Assembly: GCF_004682015.1 (NCBI RefSeq)
Contig: NZ_SMLM01000002.1
Location: 744,001-808,000 of the forward strand
DNA length: 64,000 nucleotides
Direction: 5' to 3'
Origin: Ramlibacter henchirensis
Lineage (GTDB): Bacteria > Pseudomonadota > Gammaproteobacteria > Burkholderiales > Burkholderiaceae_C
Positions 50,689-58,029 of this stretch are shown in pieces. The position numbers and the translations under genes are program-made. Each line of letters opens with the position of its first letter. Position 1 is the first letter of the stretch. Under the pieces are notes generated by a model. That model did no database searches, had not been told where the DNA came from, and saw only the letters and a program-made list of their open reading frames with translations.

Positions 50689-52002
50689 TCAGGGTTGGTA
50701 GCCGAAATCCTTGCCCGGCTGGGCCTGCATGAATTCCTTGCCGTGCGCCATCCAGTCGCCGCCTGCGGGAATGGTGATGGAGATGGCCCGCACCAGGAAC
50801 TTGTCCGGATCCTGCGTCGACACGGGTCGGGTCTCCTGCGTCGACAGCTTCCTCACCGCTTCGAGCAGCACGCGACGAGTACGCGCCACGCCACTGTCGC
50901 TGGTGCCGAGGTTCTCCTTCGTGCGGTCGTAGATCGGCATCACGCCTGACTGGCACGCCGCGTCCTGCAGCCACAGGCCAGGCAGGCCGGCGTTGTACTT
51001 CTCCTGCAACTCCTCGTTGAAGCCGTAGGCGTTCGCGCGATTGAACTTGCTCCAGTACGTGTGGTACGGCTCGGTCACGGCGCGCTTTTCATACGCGTTC
51101 TCGGAATGGTGGCCGGTCTCGCGACCCCTGTGCCCTTCCTTGAACAGCTTTCGCGTCTTTTCGTAGAACGGCTGGGCCGGGTGGTACGAGAACATGATGC
51201 ACAGCGTGTGCTCGTCGTCGATCGGCACCCAGGCGTGGCCGCTCAGCTCCGGGAACTCGGAGAAAGGCGGCACCAGCGTCCAGAACGGCATCAGGAACTG
51301 GTTGACGCGGATGTAGTTCTTGTCGCCCTCGATCTTGCGGCGCGAGGCGATGTGCATGCCGGCCTCGTGCTGCACGACCTCGAACTTGGGCTGCAGGTCG
51401 GCCGCCTGTTTCCACTCGTCGATGGCGCCGCCCGCGTCGACACGGCCGTGCAGGATGGCGGCGTGGGCCGAATCGATCTCGCCTTCCAGCGCCTGCAGCC
51501 AGTTGCACTCCTGGATCCGCATGGAAACGTGGGCGTTCTCCTGCGGCACCATGTTCCATTCCATGCTGGGCAGCGGCGGCGGCTCGGCGTCCGGCCCCAT
51601 GTAGGTCCACAACACGCCATTGCGCTCGCGCACGGGGTAGGCCTTCACGCGGACCTTCTTGAGCATCGGCGTGTTCTCTGGCTCGGCCGGCATCTCCTGG
51701 CAGCGGCCGTCGACCGAGAACTTCCAGCCGTGGTAGACGCAGCGCAGGCCGCCCTCTTCATTTCGGCCGAACATGAGCGGCGCGCCGCGGTGCGGGCAGG
51801 CCTGGTCGACCAGACCGACCTGGCCGCTGCTGTCGCGGAAGGCGACCAATTCCTCGCCCAACAGCCGCACGCGATAAGGCAGGCCGTCGGCCGGAACATC
51901 GCGGGCCAGCAGGAACGGCATCCAGTACAGCCGCATGAGCTTGCCCATGGGCGCTTCAGGCCCGACTCGCACCAGCAGTTCATTGTCTTCGCGGGACAGC
52001 AT
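50689..52002 (-). CDS. Rieske oxygenase, phthalate 4,5-dioxygenase-like (module 2)
   Basis: A 437-residue alpha-only Rieske oxygenase, paralogous to the one at 41951: start LLVRVGPEAPMGKLMRLYWM, Rieske ligands in VDQACPHRGAPLMF and LRCVYHGWKFS, mononuclear iron ligands in LEGEIDSAHAAILHG. The ATG at 52002 is preceded by GAGG at 5 bases. Its reductase is the divergent gene at 52069. First gene of the operon oxygenase-CaiB-thiolase-DUF35-flavoprotein. Substrate is probably a carboxylated ring compound. Confidence 0.92.
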   Translation of the reverse strand: MLSREDNELLVRVGPEAPMGKLMRLYWMPFLLARDVPADGLPYRVRLLGEELVAFRDSSGQVGLVDQACPHRGAPLMFGRNEEGGLRCVYHGWKFSVDGRCQEMPAEPENTPMLKKVRVKAYPVRERNGVLWTYMGPDAEPPPLPSMEWNMVPQENAHVSMRIQECNWLQALEGEIDSAHAAILHGRVDAGGAIDEWKQAADLQPKFEVVQHEAGMHIASRRKIEGDKNYIRVNQFLMPFWTLVPPFSEFPELSGHAWVPIDDEHTLCIMFSYHPAQPFYEKTRKLFKEGHRGRETGHHSENAYEKRAVTEPYHTYWSKFNRANAYGFNEELQEKYNAGLPGLWLQDAACQSGVMPIYDRTKENLGTSDSGVARTRRVLLEAVRKLSTQETRPVSTQDPDKFLVRAISITIPAGGDWMAHGKEFMQAQPGKDFGYQP

Positions 52003-52012
52003 GTTTACCTCA

Positions 52013-52064
52013 CCATTGGTCCAACCATTGATGCAATGTACCACGATTTCTGATAATCTGTCCA
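52013..52064. promoter_or_regulatory. Overlapping divergent promoters with copy 2 of the 19-base element
   Basis: CCATTGGTCCAACCATTGA (52013-52031) differs from the 39350 copy only at the centre and contains TGGTCCAACCA (TNGTNNNACNA form of FadR-type sites). Plus strand: TTGATG (52028-52033), 18 bases, GATAAT (52052-52057), with start expected a few bases before the ATG at 52069. Minus strand: TGGACA (52059-52064), 18 bases, TACATT (52035-52040). The element overlaps the plus -35 box and the minus start region, so one bound protein could close both promoters. Confidence 0.6.
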
Positions 52065-52068
52065 CACC

Positions 52069-53031
52069 ATGCAAACCGCCTCTTCTCTTTCCGTCCTCAT
52101 CCGCCAGCTGCGGCTGGAGAGCGCGGGCGTCCTGTCGGTCGAGCTCGAAAGGGACGACGGCGCGGCCCTGCCGGCCTACGAAGCCGGAGCACACGTCGAT
52201 GTGCACCTGCCGGGCGCCGGCACGCGCAGCTACTCGCTGGTTGGAGCACCCGGAGCGTTCGCGACCTATCACCTGGGAATCAAGTGCGAAGCCGACGGAC
52301 GCGGCGGCTCGCGGTGGTTCCATGAATCGGCGCGCGTGGGCGATCGGCTCGAGATCTCGCCTCCGAAGAACGATTTCCGCCTGGCTGAAGAGGCGCCGCA
52401 CAGCGTCTTCATCGCAGGCGGCATCGGCATCACGCCGCTGCTGTCGATGATCGGCCGATTGGCCAGCCTCGGGCGCTCGTGGGAGTTGCACTTCGCCGCG
52501 CGGGATCGGCGCTCCATGCCTTTCGAGGCGCACCTGGAACAGCACGCCGCTACCGGGAGCGGCCGCGTGGTCAAGCATTTCTCGGCCGAGGGCCAGGGCC
52601 GCCCGGATATCCAGGCGATCGTCGGTTCGGCTGCCGCGGACGCACATCTCTATTGCTGCGGACCGACCGGGATGATCGACGCCTTCGTCGAGGCGGCGCG
52701 GCACCGATCGCCCGACACAGTGCACTACGAGCGGTTCGCCTCGGCCGAGGCGCCGGCGACGGAGGGCGGCTTCACCTTGCAACTGGCTCGGGACGGACGC
52801 TGCTTCGACGTGCCGCCCGGCAAGTCCATCCTCGACGTGCTGCTCGAGGCAGGCGTGGACGTGCCCTACTCCTGCATGCAGGGCGTGTGCGGCAGCTGCC
52901 GGCTCAGCGTGATCGAAGGCCAGCCCGACCACCGCGATGGCTATCTCAGCGACAACGAGCGGGCGGCGAACGATGCGCTGATTCCCTGCTGCTCCGGTTC
53001 GCTCTCTCCACGACTGGTGGTCGACCTGTGA
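52069..53031 (+). CDS. Phthalate dioxygenase reductase-type FMN/[2Fe-2S] oxidoreductase (module 2)
   Basis: A 320-residue reductase with the same three domains as the one at 43281: flavin barrel (TRSYSLVGAPGAF), NAD domain (VFIAGGIGITPLLSMIGRLA and YCCGPTGMIDAF) and C-terminal [2Fe-2S] domain with ligands in YSCMQGVCGSCRLSV and LIPCCSGS. It should supply the divergently encoded Rieske oxygenase at 50689. The leader before the ATG is very short if the predicted promoter is right. Its stop overlaps the hemerythrin start by GTGA. Confidence 0.93.
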   Translation: MQTASSLSVLIRQLRLESAGVLSVELERDDGAALPAYEAGAHVDVHLPGAGTRSYSLVGAPGAFATYHLGIKCEADGRGGSRWFHESARVGDRLEISPPKNDFRLAEEAPHSVFIAGGIGITPLLSMIGRLASLGRSWELHFAARDRRSMPFEAHLEQHAATGSGRVVKHFSAEGQGRPDIQAIVGSAAADAHLYCCGPTGMIDAFVEAARHRSPDTVHYERFASAEAPATEGGFTLQLARDGRCFDVPPGKSILDVLLEAGVDVPYSCMQGVCGSCRLSVIEGQPDHRDGYLSDNERAANDALIPCCSGSLSPRLVVDL

Positions 53032-53453
53032 ACGCGGACACTCCTTCCAAGCTGCTGGGCTACGCTCCGATGGATTCGGTGCATGCCGAGTTCGACGATC
53101 TCGTCGATCAGGCACTGGCGTGCCCCGACGATCAGCTCATGCCCTGCCTGGAGCGCCTGCAGGATCACCTGCTCTCCCACTTCGGCCAGGAGGACGACTG
53201 GATGCGGCAGACCGCGTTCCCTGCCGGCGACTGCCACATCGAGGAGCACGGCAAGGTGCTCGAGTCCGCCGCGCAAGTGCTTGAGCTCGTGGCGCGCGGT
53301 GACTTGGCCGTCGGCCGTTCGTTCGCCGCCGAGCTCGAGCGCTGGTTCCCAGGCCATGCCGACTACCTCGACTCCGCGCTGGCGGCCTGGATGTGCAAGC
53401 GCCAGTTCGGCGGCAAGCCGGTCGTCCTGCACACGCGCAAGTCGCGCGTTTGA
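53028..53453 (+). CDS. Bacteriohemerythrin (single-domain hemerythrin)
   Basis: A 141-residue hemerythrin-like protein. The di-iron ligand pattern is complete: His19 (MDSVHAEFDDL), His51 and Glu55 (LLSHFGQEDDWM), His70 and His74 (CHIEEHGKVL), His110 and Asp115 (PGHADYLD). Hemerythrins bind O2 reversibly. The GTG start overlaps the reductase stop (GTGA), so it is translationally coupled to the electron donor of an oxygen-consuming Rieske enzyme, which suggests O2 supply, storage or protection at the oxygenase (inference). No signalling domain is attached. Confidence 0.91.
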   Translation: MNADTPSKLLGYAPMDSVHAEFDDLVDQALACPDDQLMPCLERLQDHLLSHFGQEDDWMRQTAFPAGDCHIEEHGKVLESAAQVLELVARGDLAVGRSFAAELERWFPGHADYLDSALAAWMCKRQFGGKPVVLHTRKSRV

Positions 53454-53516
53454 CGCCGTTGGCTGTGGTTCTACATTGACCTTTTCATCAACCTCGAAGT
53501 CCCAGGAGACAAGCCC

Positions 53517-54488
53517 ATGACCCGCTCCCGTCGCCACGTCCTGCACGCTGTTGCCGCGGCCGCCCTGTCGTCCCTCGCGTTTGGCGCGCTGGCGCAGGAC
53601 GCCTGGCCGGCCAAGCCGATCCGCATCGTCGTCCCCTATGCGGCCGGCGGCAGCACCGACCAGCTCGCGCGAGCGATCCAGAAGCCGATGGAGGACTTCC
53701 TGAAGCAGACGGTCATCGTCGACAACAAGGCGGGGGCCGGCGGCACCATCGGCACCGACCTGGTCGCCAAGGCGGCGCCGGACGGCTACACCATCGTGTT
53801 CGGCAACTCGGGGCCGAACGCCATCGTGCCGCTGATGCGCAAGATCCCCTACGACCCGGTGAAGGACCTGCGCCCGATCTCCGTTGTCGCCTTCACGCCG
53901 ATGATCCTCGCCGTCCCGGCCGACAGCCCGGCGAAGAACCTCAAGGAGTTCGTCGCGCAGGCCAGGCAAAAGGACTGGAACTTCGGCTCGGTCGGCAATG
54001 GCTCGCTGTCGCACCTGACCGGCGAGCACTTCAATGCCCTGGCCGGCCTGAAGCTCACTCACGTGCCCTTCCAGGGAGGAGCGCCGATGATGACGGCATT
54101 CGGCGGCGGCCACCTGCAGGCCGCGTTCGTCACCGGCCTGGACGGCGCCGGCATGTTGCAGGCCGGCAAGGTCAAGTACCTCGCCGTGGCCACCCCCCAG
54201 CGCACGAACGTCGTGCCCGGCCTGCCTGCGATTGCCGAGGAAGTTCCGGGCTTCCGCAGCGTGGCCTGGTTCGGCGTGCTGGCGCCCGCCGGCGTGCCCG
54301 ATCCCATCGCCGCCAAGTTGCATGAGGCGGTGGTGCACGCGGTAAGCCGCCCCGAAGTCCAGAAGATGTTTGCCGAACGCAACATCGAGGCCCGCTCCAC
54401 GTCGCCGCAGGAGATGGCGAAAGTGATTCGAGACGAGATGGCGCAGTGGGGCGAGGTCGTCAAGCGCTCCAACATCAAGATGGAGTGA
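53517..54488 (+). CDS. Bug/TctC family periplasmic binding protein, GGSTDQ subgroup
   Basis: A 323-residue Bug receptor whose N-terminus MTRSRRHVLHAVAAAALSSL contains a twin-arginine-like RSRRHVL ahead of a hydrophobic stretch ending ALAQ. VVPYAAGGSTDQLARAIQKP and FGNSGPNAIVPLMRKIPYD align almost residue by residue with the Bug protein at 44257. It lies 63 bases after the hemerythrin gene and overlaps the following CaiB start by GTGA. Confidence 0.92.
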   Translation: MTRSRRHVLHAVAAAALSSLAFGALAQDAWPAKPIRIVVPYAAGGSTDQLARAIQKPMEDFLKQTVIVDNKAGAGGTIGTDLVAKAAPDGYTIVFGNSGPNAIVPLMRKIPYDPVKDLRPISVVAFTPMILAVPADSPAKNLKEFVAQARQKDWNFGSVGNGSLSHLTGEHFNALAGLKLTHVPFQGGAPMMTAFGGGHLQAAFVTGLDGAGMLQAGKVKYLAVATPQRTNVVPGLPAIAEEVPGFRSVAWFGVLAPAGVPDPIAAKLHEAVVHAVSRPEVQKMFAERNIEARSTSPQEMAKVIRDEMAQWGEVVKRSNIKME

Positions 54489-55582
54489 CCGTGGCCGGCC
54501 CGCTCCGCGGCCTGCGGGTGCTCGAGTTCGCGGGTCTGGGCCCCGCGCCGTTCGCCTGCATGCTGCTCTCCGACATGGGCGCCGACGTCGTCACCGTCGA
54601 CCGTCCGGAAGCCCGCTTCGGCGATTCCCGCAACGTGATGCAGCGCGGGCGGACCGTCGTGCAGTTGGACCTGAAGTCGGCCGAAGGCCGGGACCGGGCC
54701 AGGGAACTGGCGGACCACGCCGACGTGCTGGTCGAGGGTTTCCGGCCGGGCGTGATGGAGCGACTGGGCCTGGGCCCGGTGGAGGCTCAAGAGCGAAATC
54801 CCGGCCTCGTCTACGCACGGATGACGGGCTGGGGTCAAGACGGCCCACTCGCGCGCACTGCCGGCCACGACATCAACTACATCGCCCTGTCGGGAGCGCT
54901 GCATGCCATCGGCCCGCGCGAGCGGCCCGTGGCACCACTCAACCTGCTGGGTGACTACGGCGGGGGCAGCCTGTACTTGGTGACCGGCATCCTCGCCGCG
55001 CTGTTCGAGCGGCAGCGGTCCGGCCGGGGACAGGTGGTGGACGCTGCGATCGTTGACGGCGTGACGAGCCTCATGACGCAGTTCGTGGGCATGGGCCTGC
55101 GCGGAAATTTCGTGGAGCAGCGCGAAAACAACATGCTCGACGGCGCGGCACCCTGGTACTCGGTGTACGAGACCGAGGACGGGCAGCATGTGAGCGTGGG
55201 CGCCATCGAGCCGCAGTTCTTCTCCGAGCTTTGCCAGAAGATCGGGCTCGCCCCCGAGTGGCCGGCGGCGCAGAACGACCGCGCCCGCTGGCCGGAACTG
55301 CGCACGGAGATGGCGGCGATCTTCCGCACGCGCACTCGTGACCAGTGGGCCGCACTGCTGCAGGACAGCGACTGCTGCGTGGCGCCCGTTCTTTCGCTCA
55401 GCGAAGCCGCGCGCCATGTGCACAACGCGCAGCGCAAGACCTTCACGGAAGTGGACGGCATGGCGCAGCCTGCGCCTGCGCCGCGCTTCTCGCGTACGCC
55501 CGCGCAAGCCAAGCCCGTCGCGACGGCAGCCACGCGGAGCAGCGACGTGCTCGCACGCTGGACGGAGGGGGTCCAAACCTGA
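54485..55582 (+). CDS. CaiB/BaiF family protein, alpha-methylacyl-CoA racemase type
   Basis: A family III CoA-transferase-fold protein of about 365 residues. GLRVLEFAGLGPAPFACMLL, SDMGADVVTVDRP and TAGHDINYIALSGALHAIG are the alpha-methylacyl-CoA racemase pattern (active-site His and Asp pair region) rather than the transferase pattern of the gene at 49371. It could epimerise an alpha-methyl acyl-CoA so that a later dehydrogenase can act. Start GTG 54485 (GTGA overlap) or GTG 54491. It ends in a TGATG junction with the MDR gene. Confidence 0.9.
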   Translation: MTVAGPLRGLRVLEFAGLGPAPFACMLLSDMGADVVTVDRPEARFGDSRNVMQRGRTVVQLDLKSAEGRDRARELADHADVLVEGFRPGVMERLGLGPVEAQERNPGLVYARMTGWGQDGPLARTAGHDINYIALSGALHAIGPRERPVAPLNLLGDYGGGSLYLVTGILAALFERQRSGRGQVVDAAIVDGVTSLMTQFVGMGLRGNFVEQRENNMLDGAAPWYSVYETEDGQHVSVGAIEPQFFSELCQKIGLAPEWPAAQNDRARWPELRTEMAAIFRTRTRDQWAALLQDSDCCVAPVLSLSEAARHVHNAQRKTFTEVDGMAQPAPAPRFSRTPAQAKPVATAATRSSDVLARWTEGVQT

Positions 55583-56592
55583 TGAAAGCGATGCTGCTCC
55601 AGCGCCCCGGCGAACCCCTCGCCTGCGTCGGCCGGCCCGATGAACCGCCGGCCGCGGGCGAAGTCACCGTAGCGCTGCGCTGCGCCGCGCTGAACCACCG
55701 CGACGTGTGGATCCAGAAGGGCACTTACCACGTGCTGAAGTACCCGGTGATTCCGGGCGCAGATGGCGCCGGAGTCGTGACGGCCGTTGGCGAGGGCGTG
55801 AATGCCGCGCTCATGGGGCGCGAGGTCATCATCAATCCCGGCCTGTCCTGGGGCGAGAGCGAAGACTGGGCGCGGCCCGACTTCTATCCCCTCGGATCAC
55901 CGCGGGACGGCACGTTCGCCGAGAAGATCAACGTGCCCGCCATTCAGCTGGCGGACAAGCCCAAGCATCTCGATTGGGTCCATGCCGCGGCGCTGCCCCT
56001 GTCGGGCGTCACGGCCTTCCGGGCGGTGAGTTCGCGCGCGAAGACGAAGCGGGGCGAGCGCGTGCTGGTCACCGGCATCGGCGGTGGAGTGGCGCTGTTC
56101 GCCATGCAGTTCGCACTCGCGCTCGGCGCCAAGGTCTACGCCACCAGCGGCTCGGATGAGAAAGCCAAGCGCGTGCGCGGGATGGGCGTGTCCGGTACCG
56201 CGAATTACCGCGATCCGAGCTGGCCGGCCGTGCTGCGCGAGCAAGTGCCTGAAGGCTTCGACGTGGTTATCGACAGCGCGGTTGGGCCGGGCTTCCAGCA
56301 CCTCCTGGAGCTGGCCGCGCCGGGCGGCCGGATCGCATTCCTGGGCTTCACTGCGGGCGGCGACATTGCTCTGGACGTTCGGCCCATCTACCGGAAACAG
56401 CTCAGCATCCTCGGGACCAAGATGGGTTCGCGGCGCGACTTTGATGCGATGGTCGAACTGGTGGAATCGAAAGCAATCCGGCCCATAGTGGACAGGACGC
56501 TGCCGCTCTCGCGCGCCAACGAGGCCTACGGCATCGTCGAGCGCGGCGAGCAGTTCGGCAAGGTCGTTCTTCTCAACGACCTGGGCGGTTGA
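55582..56592 (+). CDS. MDR superfamily alcohol dehydrogenase/quinone oxidoreductase-like protein
   Basis: A 336-residue medium-chain reductase. N-terminal GroES-like domain (KAMLLQRPGEPLACVGRPDE, then LNHRDVWIQKGTYHVLKYPV with IPGADGAGVV) and NADP-binding domain (VLVTGIGGGVALFAMQFALA). The structural zinc cysteines of true alcohol dehydrogenases are absent, so it belongs nearer the zinc-independent enoyl/quinone reductases. It may reduce an enoyl-CoA or unsaturated ketone of the pathway. Last gene of the plus-strand operon, convergent with the GntR gene. Confidence 0.9.
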   Translation: MKAMLLQRPGEPLACVGRPDEPPAAGEVTVALRCAALNHRDVWIQKGTYHVLKYPVIPGADGAGVVTAVGEGVNAALMGREVIINPGLSWGESEDWARPDFYPLGSPRDGTFAEKINVPAIQLADKPKHLDWVHAAALPLSGVTAFRAVSSRAKTKRGERVLVTGIGGGVALFAMQFALALGAKVYATSGSDEKAKRVRGMGVSGTANYRDPSWPAVLREQVPEGFDVVIDSAVGPGFQHLLELAAPGGRIAFLGFTAGGDIALDVRPIYRKQLSILGTKMGSRRDFDAMVELVESKAIRPIVDRTLPLSRANEAYGIVERGEQFGKVVLLNDLGG

Positions 56593-56599
56593 AGCCGCC

Positions 56600-57358
56600 T
56601 TACCGTCCTGCCGCCGCGGCGGAGCGGGCACTCCACTGATCCATGTACTTCGTCTGGAGACGCGCGAGCGCCTTCTTCATCTCGGCGGCGGCTGCTGCGG
56701 CGTCGCGCGCGCGCAGGTGCTTCATGAAGCGCCGCCGCGAAGGCAGGATGAAGCTGTTGTCACTGGGCCCGATCTTGGCGATGAAGTGCGCGAACACGGC
56801 CATGATGCTTTCCATCGTGATGACCATGATTGGGTTGCGCGTGGCACGGGCCAGGATGACGTGGAACTCGCGGTTGTGGCGTGCGCGTTCGTCGAAGTCC
56901 GCTGCCTTGGCCGCCGCTTCGATGTTGGCGTCCAGTGCCGCGAAGTCTTCTTCGGTGGCGCGCTCGCAGGCGATGCGCACCACGATCTCGCTCATCCAGA
57001 CGCGAGCTTCGGTCAGCTGCTCCGGCGTGATGGCGCCGAGGTGGTAGAGGTCTCGGAGTCCATTGACGATCACACCCGAGCTGCCCGACCGCACGAAGGC
57101 GCCGCCCGTGGCACCCTTGCGCATCTCGATGATGCCGGCATGTTCCAGGGCACGTAGCGCCTCCCGCAAGGTGTTTCGGCTGACGTGCAGCCGCGCCGAG
57201 AGGTCGCGCTCCGAAGGCAGCCGATCGCCGGGCTTCAGCCGGCCTGTTGCGATCATCTCCCGAACCTGCGCGGCGATCTCATCTACTGCCCGAGCGGGCG
57301 CGATGGCGGCGAATTCCAAGCTGGCTAAGGCGGACGATTGAGGCATTGGCTCAATCAT
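56600..57358 (-). CDS. GntR family regulator, FadR subfamily
   Basis: A 252-residue regulator. The winged helix (about residues 22-90) contains PGDRLPSERDLSARLHVSRN, then TLREALRALEHAGIIEMRKG; the FCD effector domain (about 110-235) contains EARVWMSEIVVRIACERATE and the metal/ligand region RHNREFHVILARATRN. It closes the Rieske cluster and is the best candidate for binding TGGTCCAACCA in the module 2 promoters. An inverted repeat overlaps its first codons; if the second ATG (57346) is used, the repeat lies in the leader. Confidence 0.92.
   Translation of the reverse strand: MIEPMPQSSALASLEFAAIAPARAVDEIAAQVREMIATGRLKPGDRLPSERDLSARLHVSRNTLREALRALEHAGIIEMRKGATGGAFVRSGSSGVIVNGLRDLYHLGAITPEQLTEARVWMSEIVVRIACERATEEDFAALDANIEAAAKAADFDERARHNREFHVILARATRNPIMVITMESIMAVFAHFIAKIGPSDNSFILPSRRRFMKHLRARDAAAAAAEMKKALARLQTKYMDQWSARSAAAAGR
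57336..57356. promoter_or_regulatory. Inverted repeat over the start of the GntR gene
   Basis: GATTGAG-N7-CTCAATC, a perfect 7-base-arm inverted repeat covering the first codons (57358) of the GntR gene and containing its second in-frame ATG in the loop. It may be an autoregulatory operator or an RNA hairpin hiding the start; it does not match the TGGTNNNACCA form. Confidence 0.45.
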
Positions 57359-57495
57359 TCTACTGCGCGCTGCGCCGGAAGCTATGAAAGAAGGCGTGCG
57401 CAGAGACCGCCCAGCCGTAAGTCGTGTTCCCGGCTTCTGGCTTGGGCATGCCGAAGCGCAATTGGCAGCGGCGTTGCTGAAGCTAGCATCAGACC

Positions 57496-57773
57496 ATGAG
57501 AGACGAACGTATATGGGTTGAGCCGGTGGGCTCCGTGATCGTGGCGCGGATCCGAGGAAAGCCCAGCGCGGACATGCTGAGGGAGTGCGCGAGCCGAGTG
57601 TTCGAACTCAGCTGGACATGGCCAAGAAGGAAAACCTCGCCCCGGCCTCGCTGCGGACCGCCCTTCTTGTACCGAACACGCGCATCGCTTACCTGGCGCG
57701 CATCGCGTTCGGACACGCGGGTGAGTCCAACAACCGCGTCTTCTAGAACGACTTCGGCGCTGCTCTGAAGTGA
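57496..57773 (+). pseudogene. Decayed small gene with frameshift and internal stop
   Basis: ATG at 57496 opens a protein-like frame (MRDERIWVEPVGSVIVARIR, then ADMLRECASRVFEL). Sensible coding then continues one frame over (QLDMAKKENLAPASLRTALL, then VPNTRIAYLARIAFGHAGES), is broken by a TAG at 57744 (NRVF*NDFGAALK) and ends at TGA 57771. One missing base near 57613 and one nonsense change explain the break. It resembles small STAS-like proteins I recall from Burkholderiales, which are longer, so the middle may also be deleted. Family call tentative. Confidence 0.6.
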
Positions 57774-57870
57774 CTAGAAGACCCTGGAGCCTGAAGACTC
57801 CTGGAAGTCTCTCTCTCGAGCGAAATCCAGGCGACTCCCAAACCCGTCGATGGATTCGGCGGTCCTTGGC

Positions 57871-57883
57871 GGAGCAGGAGGCA
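57871..57883. repeat. Candidate attL core (13-base direct repeat, left copy)
   Basis: GGAGCAGGAGGCA occurs here and again at 61858-61870 in the same orientation, flanking the integrase-containing segment. Such a match between two short boundary regions is unlikely by chance but not proof of integration; the attachment core is otherwise unknown. Confidence 0.35.
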
Positions 57884-57974
57884 TATGCCCGCACATCCAA
57901 GCAGGTCCAAGGTCGTCCACCATAGCAAGCTCCCTAGTACTGCCGCCGCATTCCGACATCTCTCCAATCCACGG

Positions 57975-58003
57975 TTGTCCATGCACGTGCATGGCAATAC
58001 AAT
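57975..58003 (+). promoter_or_regulatory. Integrase promoter with 16-base palindrome in the spacer
   Basis: TTGTCC (57975-57980), a 17-base spacer, and TACAAT (57998-58003) form a sigma-70-type promoter before the integrase. A perfect palindrome CCATGCACGTGCATGG (57979-57994) covers the end of the -35 box and most of the spacer, the classic position for a repressor. No repressor gene is recognisable in the island. Confidence 0.55.
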
Positions 58004-58007
58004 TACA

Positions 58008-58029
58008 AATGTGGGTAGGAATGTGGGTA
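58008..58029 (+). repeat. Tandem integrase arm-type repeats, left
   Basis: AATGTGGGTA occurs twice with a 12-base period (58008-58017 and 58020-58029), directly before the integrase ATG. P4-type integrases have an N-terminal arm-binding domain that recognises such short tandem repeats. A related pair in inverted orientation lies at 61929-61950. Confidence 0.5.

Larger units (their letters stand above)
57359..58029. other. Left boundary region of the genomic island
   Basis: About 670 bases without an intact gene. It holds a decayed gene (57496-57773), a 13-base sequence repeated at the far side of the island (57871-57883), and the integrase promoter with its palindrome. No tRNA or tmRNA end is recognisable as an integration target. 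Confidence 0.6.

Noticed and set aside
57359..57870. tRNA or tmRNA 3' end as the integration target
   Set aside because: No tRNA-like acceptor stem, T-loop or CCA end could be recognised on either strand.
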